From Rubrobacter sp. (GTDB lineage Bacteria > Actinomycetota > Rubrobacteria > Rubrobacterales > Rubrobacteraceae), in the NCBI GenBank assembly GCA_016781885.1, contig JADDPM010000016.1:1-19883 (forward strand): DNA of 19,883 nt. Direction: 5' to 3'. The notes beneath the pieces are model-generated. The model was not told the DNA's origin and did not search any database. It was given only the letters and a program-made list of their open reading frames with translations. The translations under genes and the position numbers were made by a program. Below, piece by piece: positions 1-7,248 of the stretch. How positions within the stretch are numbered: the first letter of the stretch is position 1; every line of letters starts with the position of its first letter.

Positions 1-15
1 TTCTACGAAGGCCAT
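1..15 (-). CDS. Possible start of a further gene, five codons only
   Basis: On the minus strand an ATG at 15-13 begins an open frame reading Met-Ala-Phe-Val-Glu before the window ends. An AGGAG Shine-Dalgarno-like sequence sits three bases upstream, which is rather close. It lies 77 bases downstream of the accA stop in the same orientation, so it could be the next gene of the trp-acc run. Too little is visible to name a product, and the call rests on the start and ribosome site alone. Confidence 0.3.
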
Positions 16-92
16 GCTCTCCTATCCGCGCGGCCTCTAAGCTTAAACAAACTCGCCGCGTCACTTCGCCTGTTGGCTCCCGCCCGTTACGG

Positions 93-1061
93 CTAAAGAA
101 TCTCCGCCGCTTCCCCTTTGGCGAGGTGCGTCCCTATCCTTCGGTAGCGCTCGTAGCGGCTCTTGACCAAAGCCTCGGGCCCGAGCTTCGAGAGCCTCGC
201 GAGGGCGCCCTCCACAGCGTGAGTTACGGCCTCTACGGTGGCACCGGGCTCGTTGTGTGCGCCGCCTAGAGGTTCGGGCAGGACCTCGTCTATGATCCCG
301 TGCGCCATCAAATCCCCGGCGGTGAGCTTCATCGCCTCGGCGGCCTCGGCGGAGCGCTCCGGGTCGCGGAAGATTATGGCGGCGCACGCCTCGGGCGCTA
401 TGACCGAGAGGTAGGAGTTCTCTAGCATCACGACGTGGTCGGCGACGCACATCGCGAGAGCGCCGCCAGAGCCACCCTCGCCGATGACCACCCCCACGAC
501 CGGCACCGGCACGCGCGCGAGCGCCATGAGGTCCGCGGCGATGGCCCACGCCTGTCCCCGCTCCTCGGCCTCGCGCCCGGCGAATGCCCCAGGCGTGTCC
601 ACGAGCGCTACTATCGGCGTCCCGAACCTCTCGGCCAACCCGTAGAGCCGTCCGGCCTTGCGGTAGCCCTCCGGATGGGCCATGCCGAAGTTGCTCGCCA
701 CGCGGCTGTTGACCTCGTCGCCCTTGTCGTGACCCAAGAGCATTATGGAGTGCGGGCCTATCCTCGCGAGGCCCCCGCGCACCGCCGGATCGTCCGCGCC
801 GAGGTGGTCGCCCGAGAGCTCGTAGAAGTCGTCCGCCATGGCGTCGCGGTAGGAGCGAAAGTTAGGGCGGTCAGAGTGGCGGGCGACCTGGACGCGCTGG
901 TAGGGGGTCAGGTTCGCGTAGATACGCTTCTTCGCCGCGTCGAGGGCCTCTTCGAGGCGTGAGATCTCCCCCTGCAAACCCTCGTTCGAGCCGGCGAACC
1001 TGTGCAGTCCGGCGATCCGCGCCTCTAATTCCTTGATCGGCTTCTCGAACTCCAGGATCAT
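93..1061 (-). CDS. accA: Acetyl-CoA carboxylase carboxyltransferase subunit alpha
   Basis: This is the alpha subunit of the carboxyltransferase, which with AccD moves the carboxyl group from carboxybiotin to acetyl-CoA to make malonyl-CoA for fatty acid synthesis in the cytoplasm. The 322-residue product has the usual length. Residues 1-45 form the helical N-terminal region typical of bacterial AccA. The crotonase-type core includes LVDTPGAF (about 153-160) and the glycine-rich GEGGSGG (194-200), which in the family helps form an oxyanion hole. ATG at 1061 follows the accD stop by 10 bases, with GAGG upstream, so translation is probably coupled to accD. It is the last clearly identified gene of the trpF-trpB-trpA-accD-accA run. 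Identification is firm. Confidence 0.97.
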   Translation of the reverse strand: MILEFEKPIKELEARIAGLHRFAGSNEGLQGEISRLEEALDAAKKRIYANLTPYQRVQVARHSDRPNFRSYRDAMADDFYELSGDHLGADDPAVRGGLARIGPHSIMLLGHDKGDEVNSRVASNFGMAHPEGYRKAGRLYGLAERFGTPIVALVDTPGAFAGREAEERGQAWAIAADLMALARVPVPVVGVVIGEGGSGGALAMCVADHVVMLENSYLSVIAPEACAAIIFRDPERSAEAAEAMKLTAGDLMAHGIIDEVLPEPLGGAHNEPGATVEAVTHAVEGALARLSKLGPEALVKSRYERYRRIGTHLAKGEAAEIL

Positions 1062-1071
1062 TCGAGGTGCC

Positions 1072-1914
1072 TCACGCCAGGAACCCCAGGAACCGCTCCA
1101 GATCCTCCTTGAGCGCCAGACGATGCACGATGCGGTCCACGAGGCCGTGCTCGCGCTGGAACTCGGCCGTCTGGAAGCCCTCCGGCAGCCGCTCCTTGGT
1201 CGTCTGCTCGATCACCCTCGCCCCAGCGAACCCTATCCGGGCCTTCGGCTCGGCGATAACCACGTCCGCGGAGGTCGCGAACGAGGCCGTCACCCCCCCG
1301 AAGGTAGGATCTGTCAAAACCGAGACGTAGGGCCACGAGCCAGTCATGTAGCGCGAGAGGGCCACGCTCGTCTTCGCCATCTGCATGAGGGAGTAGATGC
1401 CCTCGTACATCCGCGCTCCCCCCGAGGCGGAGACCGTTATTAGCGGCAGACCCTCGTCGTGGGCGATCTCTATAGTGCGGGCGATCCTCTCTCCCACCAC
1501 GCTCCCCATGCTCCCCCCGATGAATCGGAAATCCATCGCGGCGAGCGCGACCCGACGGCCCCCGATCCTCGCGACCCCGCTCAACACCGCGTCGTCGAGG
1601 CCGGTCTTCTTGCGCGCGCTCTCCAGCTTCTCCGCGTAGCCCTCGAAGCCCAGAGGGTCTCCGGCGGTCATCCCTGCGTCCCTCTCCTCGAAGCTGCCCT
1701 TGTCGACGAGCAGGCGGATGCGTCCGGGGGCGGCGAGCGGGTAGTGAAACTCGCAATGCGGGCAGACGTTGAACCGGGCCGCGAGGTCCTTCTCGTAGAT
1801 CGGCTCCCCGCAAGCCTCGCACTTGGTGAAGACGCCGTCTATGGAGCCGAGACCGCTCTCCGTCTCCGGGACGGTCCGCGCGTACTCCCGCCGCTTGTGG
1901 AGCCAGTTCCTAAT
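1072..1914 (-). CDS. accD: Acetyl-CoA carboxylase carboxyltransferase subunit beta, apparent ATT start
   Basis: This is the beta subunit of acetyl-CoA carboxyltransferase and partner of the adjacent accA. The 280-codon reading has the family's N-terminal four-cysteine zinc ribbon (Cys32, Cys35, Cys51, Cys54), then FIGGSMGS and SASGGARM core motifs. The first ATG, at 1671, is codon 82 and would remove the whole zinc ribbon. Between codon 1 and the upstream in-frame stop at 2019-2017 there is no ATG, GTG, TTG or CTG, and none lies between codon 1 and the zinc ribbon. The ATT at 1914-1912 is the best start: it shares one base with the trpA TAG, follows a G-rich stretch, and gives (M)RNWLHKR, which lines up with the MSWIERI opening of E. 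coli AccD as I remember it. The family call is firm. The start is inferred; a sequencing error is the main alternative. Confidence 0.92.
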   Translation of the reverse strand: MRNWLHKRREYARTVPETESGLGSIDGVFTKCEACGEPIYEKDLAARFNVCPHCEFHYPLAAPGRIRLLVDKGSFEERDAGMTAGDPLGFEGYAEKLESARKKTGLDDAVLSGVARIGGRRVALAAMDFRFIGGSMGSVVGERIARTIEIAHDEGLPLITVSASGGARMYEGIYSLMQMAKTSVALSRYMTGSWPYVSVLTDPTFGGVTASFATSADVVIAEPKARIGFAGARVIEQTTKERLPEGFQTAEFQREHGLVDRIVHRLALKEDLERFLGFLA

Positions 1915-2725
1915 TCCTGCCCCCCACCTTCGTCCAGGCCTCGCTATCGAGCGCCTCGCGCACCCCGCGCAGCCAACGCGCGGCCCCCTCGGGTCCCTTC
2001 TCGGCGACGATCTGCATCAGCTTGCTCCCGATTATGACGCCGTCCGCCTCCGACGCAGCCTCCACCGCCGCCTCCGCAGAAGAGATGCCAAAACCCAGAG
2101 CTACCGGTGCCGAGGCCATCGCCCGCACCCTTCTCAGGAGCTCTATAGACCCTGGCGGCAGCTTCTCCCGCGCCCCCGTCACGCCCGCGACCGAGACGCA
2201 GTACACGAAACCAGAGGAGGCCTCGGCGATGCGGTCCAGGCGAGCATCGTCCGTGGTGGGCGCGGCGAGCGGGCAGATCGCCACCCCTCTCTGTGCGGCC
2301 ATCTTGCGGAAGTCAACCGCCTCGTCCACCGGGAGGTCCGGGATCACGAGCCCTGACACCCCTGCCCCGGCCGCAGACTCCAAAAAGCCTTCGATCCCGC
2401 GCGCGAAGATGACGTTGTAGTACACGAGGAACACCACAGGCACCCGGTCGGCGAAACCCGAGGCCAGTTCCAGACAGTAATCGAGGTCCGCGCCGTTCTC
2501 TAATGCCCGGGTGGTGGTGTCCTGGATGGTCGGGCCGTCCGCCAGAGGGTCAGAGAAGGGCACGCCTATCTCGATCACGTCCGCCCCCGCCGCAACGTAC
2601 GCCTCCCCCACCTCGCGCGCCCCATCGAGCGTCGGGAACCCCGCCGTCAGGTAAGGCATGAGCGCGACCCGTCCGTCGGAGAAGGCAGCCCTCAGCCTCT
2701 CGCCGCCGCTTCCTCTATGCGTCAC
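1910..2725 (-). CDS. trpA: Tryptophan synthase alpha chain
   Basis: TrpA cleaves indole-3-glycerol phosphate to indole and glyceraldehyde 3-phosphate, passing indole through a tunnel to TrpB. From the GTG at 2725 the product is 271 residues, close to the family norm. The catalytic acids sit in IEIGVPFSDP (Glu52) and LADGP (Asp63), three residues later than Glu49 and Asp60 of the Salmonella enzyme. I chose this GTG because AGAGG stands eight bases ahead of it and it overlaps the trpB end by only 11 bases. A TTG at 2761 would add 12 residues (283 in all) but has a poor ribosome site. The gene ends at TAG 1912-1910, where the proposed accD start overlaps it by one base. Identification is firm; the start is less so. 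Confidence 0.95.
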   Translation of the reverse strand: MTHRGSGGERLRAAFSDGRVALMPYLTAGFPTLDGAREVGEAYVAAGADVIEIGVPFSDPLADGPTIQDTTTRALENGADLDYCLELASGFADRVPVVFLVYYNVIFARGIEGFLESAAGAGVSGLVIPDLPVDEAVDFRKMAAQRGVAICPLAAPTTDDARLDRIAEASSGFVYCVSVAGVTGAREKLPPGSIELLRRVRAMASAPVALGFGISSAEAAVEAASEADGVIIGSKLMQIVAEKGPEGAARWLRGVREALDSEAWTKVGGRN

Positions 2726-3935
2726 CGGACGCGACCTCTGCTTCGTGGGCGTCCACGCCAATGGCGTCCGCCACGACGCCTATATCCTTATCGCCGCGGC
2801 CGGAGAGGTTGATGACCACGTTTTTGTCCGGCCCGAGCTCCCGGGCTACTTGCGCCGCGTGCGAGATCGCATGTGATGTCTCAAGGGCCGGGATGATGCC
2901 TTCAAGGCGCGAGGTCGCCACGAACGCCTCCAGCGCCGCCTCGTCGGTGACGCTCGCGTACTCGACGAGCCCCTCGTCCTTGAGATAGGCGTGCTCCGGT
3001 CCGACGGACGGATAGTCAAGGCCGGCGGAGATCGAGTGGGCCTCCCGGATCTGGCCGTCTTCCGTCTGCAAAACGTAGCTCATGCTGCCGTGCAACACCC
3101 CGGGCTCCCCACCCGTGAGTGAGGCCCCGTGCTCACCCGTTTCAAGCCCCCTGCCGGCCGCCTCGACGCCGACGAGCCGGACGTCTCCGCGCCCGACGAA
3201 CGGGTGAAAGACCCCGATGGCGTTCGAGCCGCCACCCACGCAGGCGACGATTGCGTCCGGGTCGCGGCCGAAACGCTCGCGGGCCTGGAACTCAAGCTCG
3301 CGCCCGATGACGGCCTGGAAGTCGCGCACGATGCGCGGGTAGGGCGCCGGCCCCGCCACGGTCCCGATAATGTAGTGCGTGTTCTCCACGTTCGTGACCC
3401 AGTCCCGGATCGCCTCGTTGAGCGCCGCCTTCAGGGTCCCGGAACCCGTGGTCACGGGCCGCACCTCCGCCCCCAGAAGCTTCATCCTCAGCACGTTCGG
3501 CGCCTGGCGACGGGTATCCTCCTCGCCCATGTACACGACGCACTCCCGGCCGTAGAGGGCGGCGACGGTCGCCGTGGCGACGCCGTGCTGCCCCGCGCCG
3601 GTCTCCGCGATGATGCGCTCCTTGCCCATCCGCTCGGCGAGCAGCATCTGGCCGAGGGCGTTGTTGATCTTGTGCGCCCCCGTGTGCGCCAGGTCCTCGC
3701 GCTTGAACCACACGTTCGCCCCGCCCCACTCGTGGGTTAGCCTCTCGGCGAACATCAGCGGCGTCGGCCTCCCGACGAAGTCTCTGGCGAGGGCGTTTAG
3801 CTCCTCGACGAACTCCGGGTCGTCCCTGTACCGCTCGTAGGCTTCTTCTAGCTCTTCGAGGGCGTGTATGAGCGTCTCCGGCACGTAGCGCCCGCCGAAG
3901 GGTCCGAAGTATCCAGTCTCACTCTTTTGCTGCAC
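2715..3935 (-). CDS. trpB: Tryptophan synthase beta chain
   Basis: TrpB is the pyridoxal-phosphate enzyme that condenses indole with serine to make tryptophan, working as an alpha2-beta2 complex with TrpA. The 406-residue product has the standard opening YFGPFGGRYVPETL, the PLP lysine in HTGAHKINN (Lys89), the ETGAGQHG loop (Glu111 onward) and the phosphate-binding GGGSN motif. The start is GTG at 3935, with a strong GGAGG site seven bases upstream, and it overlaps the trpF end by 17 bases. This is the classical TrpB1 form that partners TrpA, in keeping with the trpA gene immediately downstream. Nothing in it looks damaged. Confidence 0.98.
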   Translation of the reverse strand: MQQKSETGYFGPFGGRYVPETLIHALEELEEAYERYRDDPEFVEELNALARDFVGRPTPLMFAERLTHEWGGANVWFKREDLAHTGAHKINNALGQMLLAERMGKERIIAETGAGQHGVATATVAALYGRECVVYMGEEDTRRQAPNVLRMKLLGAEVRPVTTGSGTLKAALNEAIRDWVTNVENTHYIIGTVAGPAPYPRIVRDFQAVIGRELEFQARERFGRDPDAIVACVGGGSNAIGVFHPFVGRGDVRLVGVEAAGRGLETGEHGASLTGGEPGVLHGSMSYVLQTEDGQIREAHSISAGLDYPSVGPEHAYLKDEGLVEYASVTDEAALEAFVATSRLEGIIPALETSHAISHAAQVARELGPDKNVVINLSGRGDKDIGVVADAIGVDAHEAEVASGDA

Positions 3936-4533
3936 TCACAAACCTCCGAACCCGCTCGTCGTTCTTCTTCCCGGGCGCGTCTTCGAGGGAGCTGGAAGCG
4001 TCCACCCCGTACGGCTCGAACAGACGGACCGCCTCCCGCACGTTCTCCGGTCCAAGCCCCCCGGAGACGACGATGTTACCACGCCCCTTGAGCGATTTCG
4101 CCAGCCCCCAATCGAACCTCTCTCCCGTTCCTCCCCGCGCCTTCTCGCTCCACGCGTCGAGCAGAAAGAGGTCCGCTTCATAGGCGTCCATCGCCGCCAG
4201 AGAGTCCGCGCGCCGCACTCGCAGCGCCTTCATAACCTTCAGCCCACCCTCGCGCACGGCGTCCACGTCCTTGGGGCTCTCGTCGCCGTGCAGCTGGGCG
4301 TAGTCCAGCCCGACCTCGCGGGCGATACGCAGAACCTCAGCAGGCTCCGCGTCCACGAACACCCCGACCTTGAGGATGCCGTCGGGGAGCGTGGCCGTTA
4401 TCTCCCGCGCCTCCTCGACGCTGATCCTGCGCGGGCTCTCGGCGAAGACGAGACCGATGGCGTCCGCGCCGGACTCCGCCGCGAACGATCCGTCTTTAGG
4501 GGTGGTAATGCCGCATACCTTCGCGTAGACCAT
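3919..4533 (-). CDS. trpF: Phosphoribosylanthranilate isomerase
   Basis: TrpF carries out the Amadori rearrangement of N-(5-phosphoribosyl)anthranilate to CdRP, the step between TrpD and TrpC. The 204-residue product is a single beta/alpha barrel with the general base Cys7 in KVCGIT, QLHGDE at 80-85, the general acid Asp126 in LLDAW, and the C-terminal phosphate loop GVDASSSLED, a variant of the usual GVDVSSGVE. It is the first gene of the trpF-trpB-trpA-accD-accA run. ATG at 4533 has no ribosome site at normal distance (AAGGAG lies about 14 bases away), but a -10-like TAAACT ends seven bases before it, so the message may be leaderless. It diverges from ccdA at 4604. Confidence 0.97.
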   Translation of the reverse strand: MVYAKVCGITTPKDGSFAAESGADAIGLVFAESPRRISVEEAREITATLPDGILKVGVFVDAEPAEVLRIAREVGLDYAQLHGDESPKDVDAVREGGLKVMKALRVRRADSLAAMDAYEADLFLLDAWSEKARGGTGERFDWGLAKSLKGRGNIVVSGGLGPENVREAVRLFEPYGVDASSSLEDAPGKKNDERVRRFVSAAKE

Positions 4534-4540
4534 AGGTAGA

Positions 4541-4569
4541 AGTTTACTCCTTATTTAAGGAATCGTTAA
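4541..4569 (-). promoter_or_regulatory. Candidate promoter for trpF operon
   Basis: On the minus strand TTAACG (4569-4564) and TAAACT (4546-4541) are 17 bases apart; each matches the sigma-70-type consensus at four of six positions. The -10-like box ends exactly seven bases before the trpF ATG, so transcription would begin at or next to the start codon. The same small gap between trpF and ccdA contains CCTTA/TAAGG inverted arms at 4549-4560, possibly an operator. Confidence 0.4.
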
Positions 4570-4603
4570 CCTCCCGGGACCGGCGCCGTGCTAAGGTGAG
4601 CGT

Positions 4604-5302
4604 ATGCTCGAACCGCCCCTCGTCCTCGCGCTCGCCGCCGGAGTTATATCGTTTCTCTCGCCGTGCATGCTCCCGGTAATTCCGGCCTTCTTCGCGCAGC
4701 TCGCGGGCTCCTCGCTAAAGTCCTCCGAGCCGAAGCGGAGGGACGTGCTCCTGAACACCGTCCTGTTCGTGGCCGGGTTCTCGGTAGTGTTCGCCGCTCT
4801 CGGCGTGGCGCTCAACGCGTTGCTGCAAGGGGCGGCGACGGAGGTCCTGACGTGGCTCTCGCGTCTGGCCGGGACGGTCGTAATCCTCCTCGGGCTGCAC
4901 CTCACCGGCCTGCTCCGGCTGCCCGTCCTCGACCGGGAGTATTCGGTAAGGGCGGAGGCGCGACCGGGGCGTCTCGCCCCCGTACTGTTCGGAGCGTCCT
5001 TCGCGGTCGCGTGGACCCCGTGCGTAGGCCCGATCCTCGGTAGCACGCTCGCGCTCGCGGCCACCCAACCGACGTCGGCGTTCCCCCTCTTGCTCGCGTA
5101 TGCGTTCGGGCTCGGCGCGCCGTTCCTGATCGTCGGTCTCTTCCCCGCCCGGGCGTTCGCGCTTATCAAGAAACACCGCAAGAGCACGCGATACATCCAC
5201 GTAGCGTTCGGCTTCGTACTCATCGGTATGGGCGTGCTCGTCTTCACCGGCAAGCTCGCCTTGCTCACCAACTTCCAGCTACTGAACGAGGTACTCCTAT
5301 GA
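4604..5302 (+). CDS. CcdA-like cytochrome c biogenesis / thiol-disulfide transport membrane protein
   Basis: This is a member of the CcdA/DsbD-beta family, which carries reducing equivalents across the cytoplasmic membrane from thioredoxin to extracytoplasmic thiol proteins. The 232-residue product is almost entirely hydrophobic with about six membrane helices. The two redox cysteines are in the family contexts FLSPCMLP (Cys21) and WTPCVGP (Cys140). ATG at 4604 follows an AAGGTGAG ribosome site by three bases. Its stop overlaps the ATG of the next gene in an ATGA arrangement, so the two are cotranslated, and the downstream thioredoxin-like protein is the natural acceptor. It diverges from trpF and is not part of tryptophan synthesis. 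The exact client (cytochrome c maturation or other) is unknown. Confidence 0.9.
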   Translation: MLEPPLVLALAAGVISFLSPCMLPVIPAFFAQLAGSSLKSSEPKRRDVLLNTVLFVAGFSVVFAALGVALNALLQGAATEVLTWLSRLAGTVVILLGLHLTGLLRLPVLDREYSVRAEARPGRLAPVLFGASFAVAWTPCVGPILGSTLALAATQPTSAFPLLLAYAFGLGAPFLIVGLFPARAFALIKKHRKSTRYIHVAFGFVLIGMGVLVFTGKLALLTNFQLLNEVLL

Positions 5303-5991
5303 GGTCCCTGGCGCCCAAGCCCGTACTGCTCATGCTCACGCTCCTGTTCATCGTCGGTGCCATCATCTTCGTCGAGCTCCGGTTCAACAGAACCGGTCCG
5401 GGCGACACACAAGCCCAGTCGGTCCCGCCCGTCGAAATGACCTCCGAGCCAACACCGCCGACCGAGAACGAGGCGGCAGCAGGAGGAACGGAACGCGAAA
5501 GTGCAGAGGAGCGGATCTCGCGCAAAGAAGCCGAGTTCACGCGGGCGAAGGAGATCGTCGCCCCGACCGGCTTCATCAACACGGAAGGTACCTCCCTCGG
5601 TGAGAACCTCGGCGAGAAGGTAGTGCTGCTCGAGTTCTGGACCTACACTTGCGTCAACTGCCAGAACGTCCAGCCGTACCTCAACGAGTGGCACGAAGAG
5701 TACGAGGACGATGGGCTGCTCATCATCGGCGTCCACAGGCCGGAGTTCGAGTTCGAGAAGGACCCCGCCAGCGTCGAAAGGGCCGTCGGAGAGGCGGGCA
5801 TCGAGTACCCGGTGGTCCTCGACAACGACAGCGCGACCTGGGACGCCTACGACAACCGCTACTGGCCCGCCCGCTACCTCATCGACGCGGACGGCTTCGT
5901 CCGCTACCAACACTTCGGCGAGGGCGCATACGAAGAGAACGAAGAGGAGATCCGGGAGCTACTGGCGGAGAGGGATGATATCTCGAGCTGA
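5299..5991 (+). CDS. Membrane-anchored thioredoxin-like protein (TlpA/DipZ-type)
   Basis: This is an extracytoplasmic thioredoxin-fold protein, probably reduced by the CcdA-like protein with which it overlaps by four bases. The 230-residue product has an N-terminal membrane anchor (about residues 8-27), a linker rich in Pro, Glu and Thr (about 33-80) and a thioredoxin domain from about 88. The active site is WTYTCVNC (Cys118, Cys121), and a Pro in YWPARYLID occupies the position of the family's cis-Pro. WTYTC[IV]NC resembles the soluble part of mycobacterial DipZ, where CcdA-like and thioredoxin parts are fused, so this pair looks like a split DipZ. The role is inferred from fold and context; disulfide reduction and cytochrome c maturation are both possible. 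Confidence 0.87.
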   Translation: MRSLAPKPVLLMLTLLFIVGAIIFVELRFNRTGPGDTQAQSVPPVEMTSEPTPPTENEAAAGGTERESAEERISRKEAEFTRAKEIVAPTGFINTEGTSLGENLGEKVVLLEFWTYTCVNCQNVQPYLNEWHEEYEDDGLLIIGVHRPEFEFEKDPASVERAVGEAGIEYPVVLDNDSATWDAYDNRYWPARYLIDADGFVRYQHFGEGAYEENEEEIRELLAERDDISS

Positions 5992-6014
5992 ACTCATCCG
6001 GCTCTCTGGCCCGA

Positions 6015-6028
6015 CCGGGCTTTCCCGG
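6015..6028. terminator. Possible bidirectional hairpin between convergent genes
   Basis: CCGGG-CTTT-CCCGG can form a five-pair stem with a four-base loop in the 45-base gap between the convergent thioredoxin-like gene and the deaminase gene. An alternative pairing GCCC/GGGC overlaps it. No clear T-tract follows, so function as a terminator is only suggested by position. Confidence 0.3.
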
Positions 6029-6036
6029 CCCCGCAT

Positions 6037-6891
6037 CTAATCTAAAGACGAGAAGTCATGGCTCTTGTCGGTTAGAACCCAATATCTGAAGATCAACTCA
6101 TCTTGGCTATCGGAACGGGTTCGATCTTTGATATCCATGACATGAATGGCCGCGAAGTAGCCATTTACGTTCTTCAGTATTACAAACTGGCTTTCTTGAA
6201 CCGTTCGGGCACGCGACGACATATCATAGATACTAGCATCGCTAATGTCGGAGAGCGCTTTGACATCCAGCGCAATCGCTACTCCTTCTATGCTCGGCGG
6301 ATCGTTGTAAACGTGGATCGAAACGTCGCTAGCTTTAGTCCACATTGTCTCAAAGAGGTGCTCACCACTGCCGATGGTGAACCGCCCGTTGTTGTTAGTG
6401 TAATCGAAGCGGGCTTCGCCTTCGGCTTTTGGGTTTGCTCGAAACTGCAAGATAAACTCCTGGTTATCGGCTTCTATCTCTTCTCGCAGGTGTAGCGGAA
6501 AGTAGCCTACATAGATACTATATTCCTTAAGTTTGGAAGCTCCTTGACCATGTATACGTGGGTCGGGGTCGAGCATGCCGATCACGACCTTAGCTACCCC
6601 TTTTTCGATTATCCAGTCAGAACATGGCTTATGCGTTTTGCGAGAAGTGCATGGCTCCAGTGTTGTAAACAGAGTAGCGCCTCTTAGAGAAACATCCGGT
6701 AGCTTCTTCTCAAAAAGCGTATATTCGGCGTGGTCTCCGCTCCCTTGCTCCCCTCTATACGCTGAACCGAGGACTTTCCCATCCTTGACTATTGCAGCAC
6801 CAACCTTCGGATGGGGTCTGTTATCTTCCGCCTTTGAGCGCTTGCCCTGGTCGATAGCCATCCTCATGTACCCTAAGAAGTCACCGGTCAT
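6037..6891 (-). CDS. RibD-like zinc deaminase with unassigned C-terminal domain
   Basis: Residues 1-150 are a cytidine-deaminase-fold domain of the RibD type: zinc ligand and proton shuttle in HAE (His54, Glu56), then PC with eight residues to the second cysteine (Cys81, Cys90), the RibD spacing, and MLDPDPRIHGQG as in riboflavin deaminases. There is no RibD reductase domain. Residues from about 155 to 284 are a different, probably beta-rich domain containing NNNGRFTIGSG, IHVYNDPPS and SSRART, which I cannot assign with confidence. Riboflavin synthesis is unlikely, since no rib genes are nearby. The substrate is probably a nucleotide or nucleobase. The gene is AT-rich (25/60 G+C in 6121-6180) and flanked by debris, so it looks acquired. 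ATG 6891 has AGGA, or a -10-like TAGGAT, six to eight bases upstream. Confidence 0.85.
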   Translation of the reverse strand: MTGDFLGYMRMAIDQGKRSKAEDNRPHPKVGAAIVKDGKVLGSAYRGEQGSGDHAEYTLFEKKLPDVSLRGATLFTTLEPCTSRKTHKPCSDWIIEKGVAKVVIGMLDPDPRIHGQGASKLKEYSIYVGYFPLHLREEIEADNQEFILQFRANPKAEGEARFDYTNNNGRFTIGSGEHLFETMWTKASDVSIHVYNDPPSIEGVAIALDVKALSDISDASIYDMSSRARTVQESQFVILKNVNGYFAAIHVMDIKDRTRSDSQDELIFRYWVLTDKSHDFSSLD

Positions 6892-6985
6892 TACGCCATC
6901 CTACCGTAGAGTGCTTTGCAACGAACGCAGAACAGACACGAGGAATTACGAGGCAGCTCAACGGATGCTAATAGCCTCCCTGCCA

Positions 6986-7132
6986 CTACTGTATCCATTC
7001 TATCGGGTAGGTCAAAGCCAGGACGTTAAGGAGCAGGCTATCCCTGATCCAGAAGAGCAGCACTACCTCCACCGCGACGAACAGCGCCAGCGACCGACCG
7101 AACCTGAAGGTGGCGGCAATGGCAAGCCGCCG
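6986..7132 (-). pseudogene. C-terminal remnant of a DUF2585-like membrane protein
   Basis: A 48-codon minus-strand frame, bounded upstream by TAG (7135-7133) and ending at TAG (6988-6986), encodes a hydrophobic segment followed by LFWIRDSLLLNVLALTYPIE. The pattern of a membrane helix, then IRD.L.LNV..L..P.E close to the C terminus, resembles the end of DUF2585 (UPF0314) proteins as I recall them. No start codon or N-terminal three quarters is present, so this is a fossil tail. It directly abuts the trpC fragment. The family assignment is from memory and moderate. Confidence 0.5.
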
Positions 7133-7140
7133 CTAGACAT

Positions 7141-7248
7141 GAGCACCGCATCTGCCCCAGCATCCCGCAGATGACGGGCGTCCTTCACGCTCTTGACGTT
7201 GCTCTCGGCGATAAACGTCGGCAGGACGGTGACGTTCAGCACTGCCGA
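7141..7248 (-). pseudogene. Fragment of a second, degraded trpC
   Basis: Read on the minus strand this encodes AESNVKSVKDARHLRDAGAD, which matches residues 219-238 of the intact TrpC in this window (AESGVKSAEDARRLRDAGAD). At DNA level 7145-7214 aligns with 9831-9900 without gaps, at about 57 of 70 identical positions by hand count. Similarity stops near 7141, where a DUF2585-like tail begins, and fades upstream of about 7215; an in-frame TAA lies at 7251-7249. It includes the Glu-Ser pair of the indole-glycerol-phosphate synthase active site but cannot encode an enzyme. It is in the same orientation as the real trpC, 2.6 kb away. Confidence 0.8.

Noticed and set aside
1671..1671. ATG at codon 82 as the accD start
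   Set aside because: It would remove the four-cysteine zinc ribbon that is clearly encoded upstream in the same frame and leave about 240 bases unexplained between trpA and accD.
4591..5913. A 440-codon open frame on the minus strand opposite the CcdA and thioredoxin-like genes
   Set aside because: It is a mirror frame of GC-rich genes with no domain-like motifs, while the plus strand shows clear cysteine motifs, a ribosome site and ATGA coupling.
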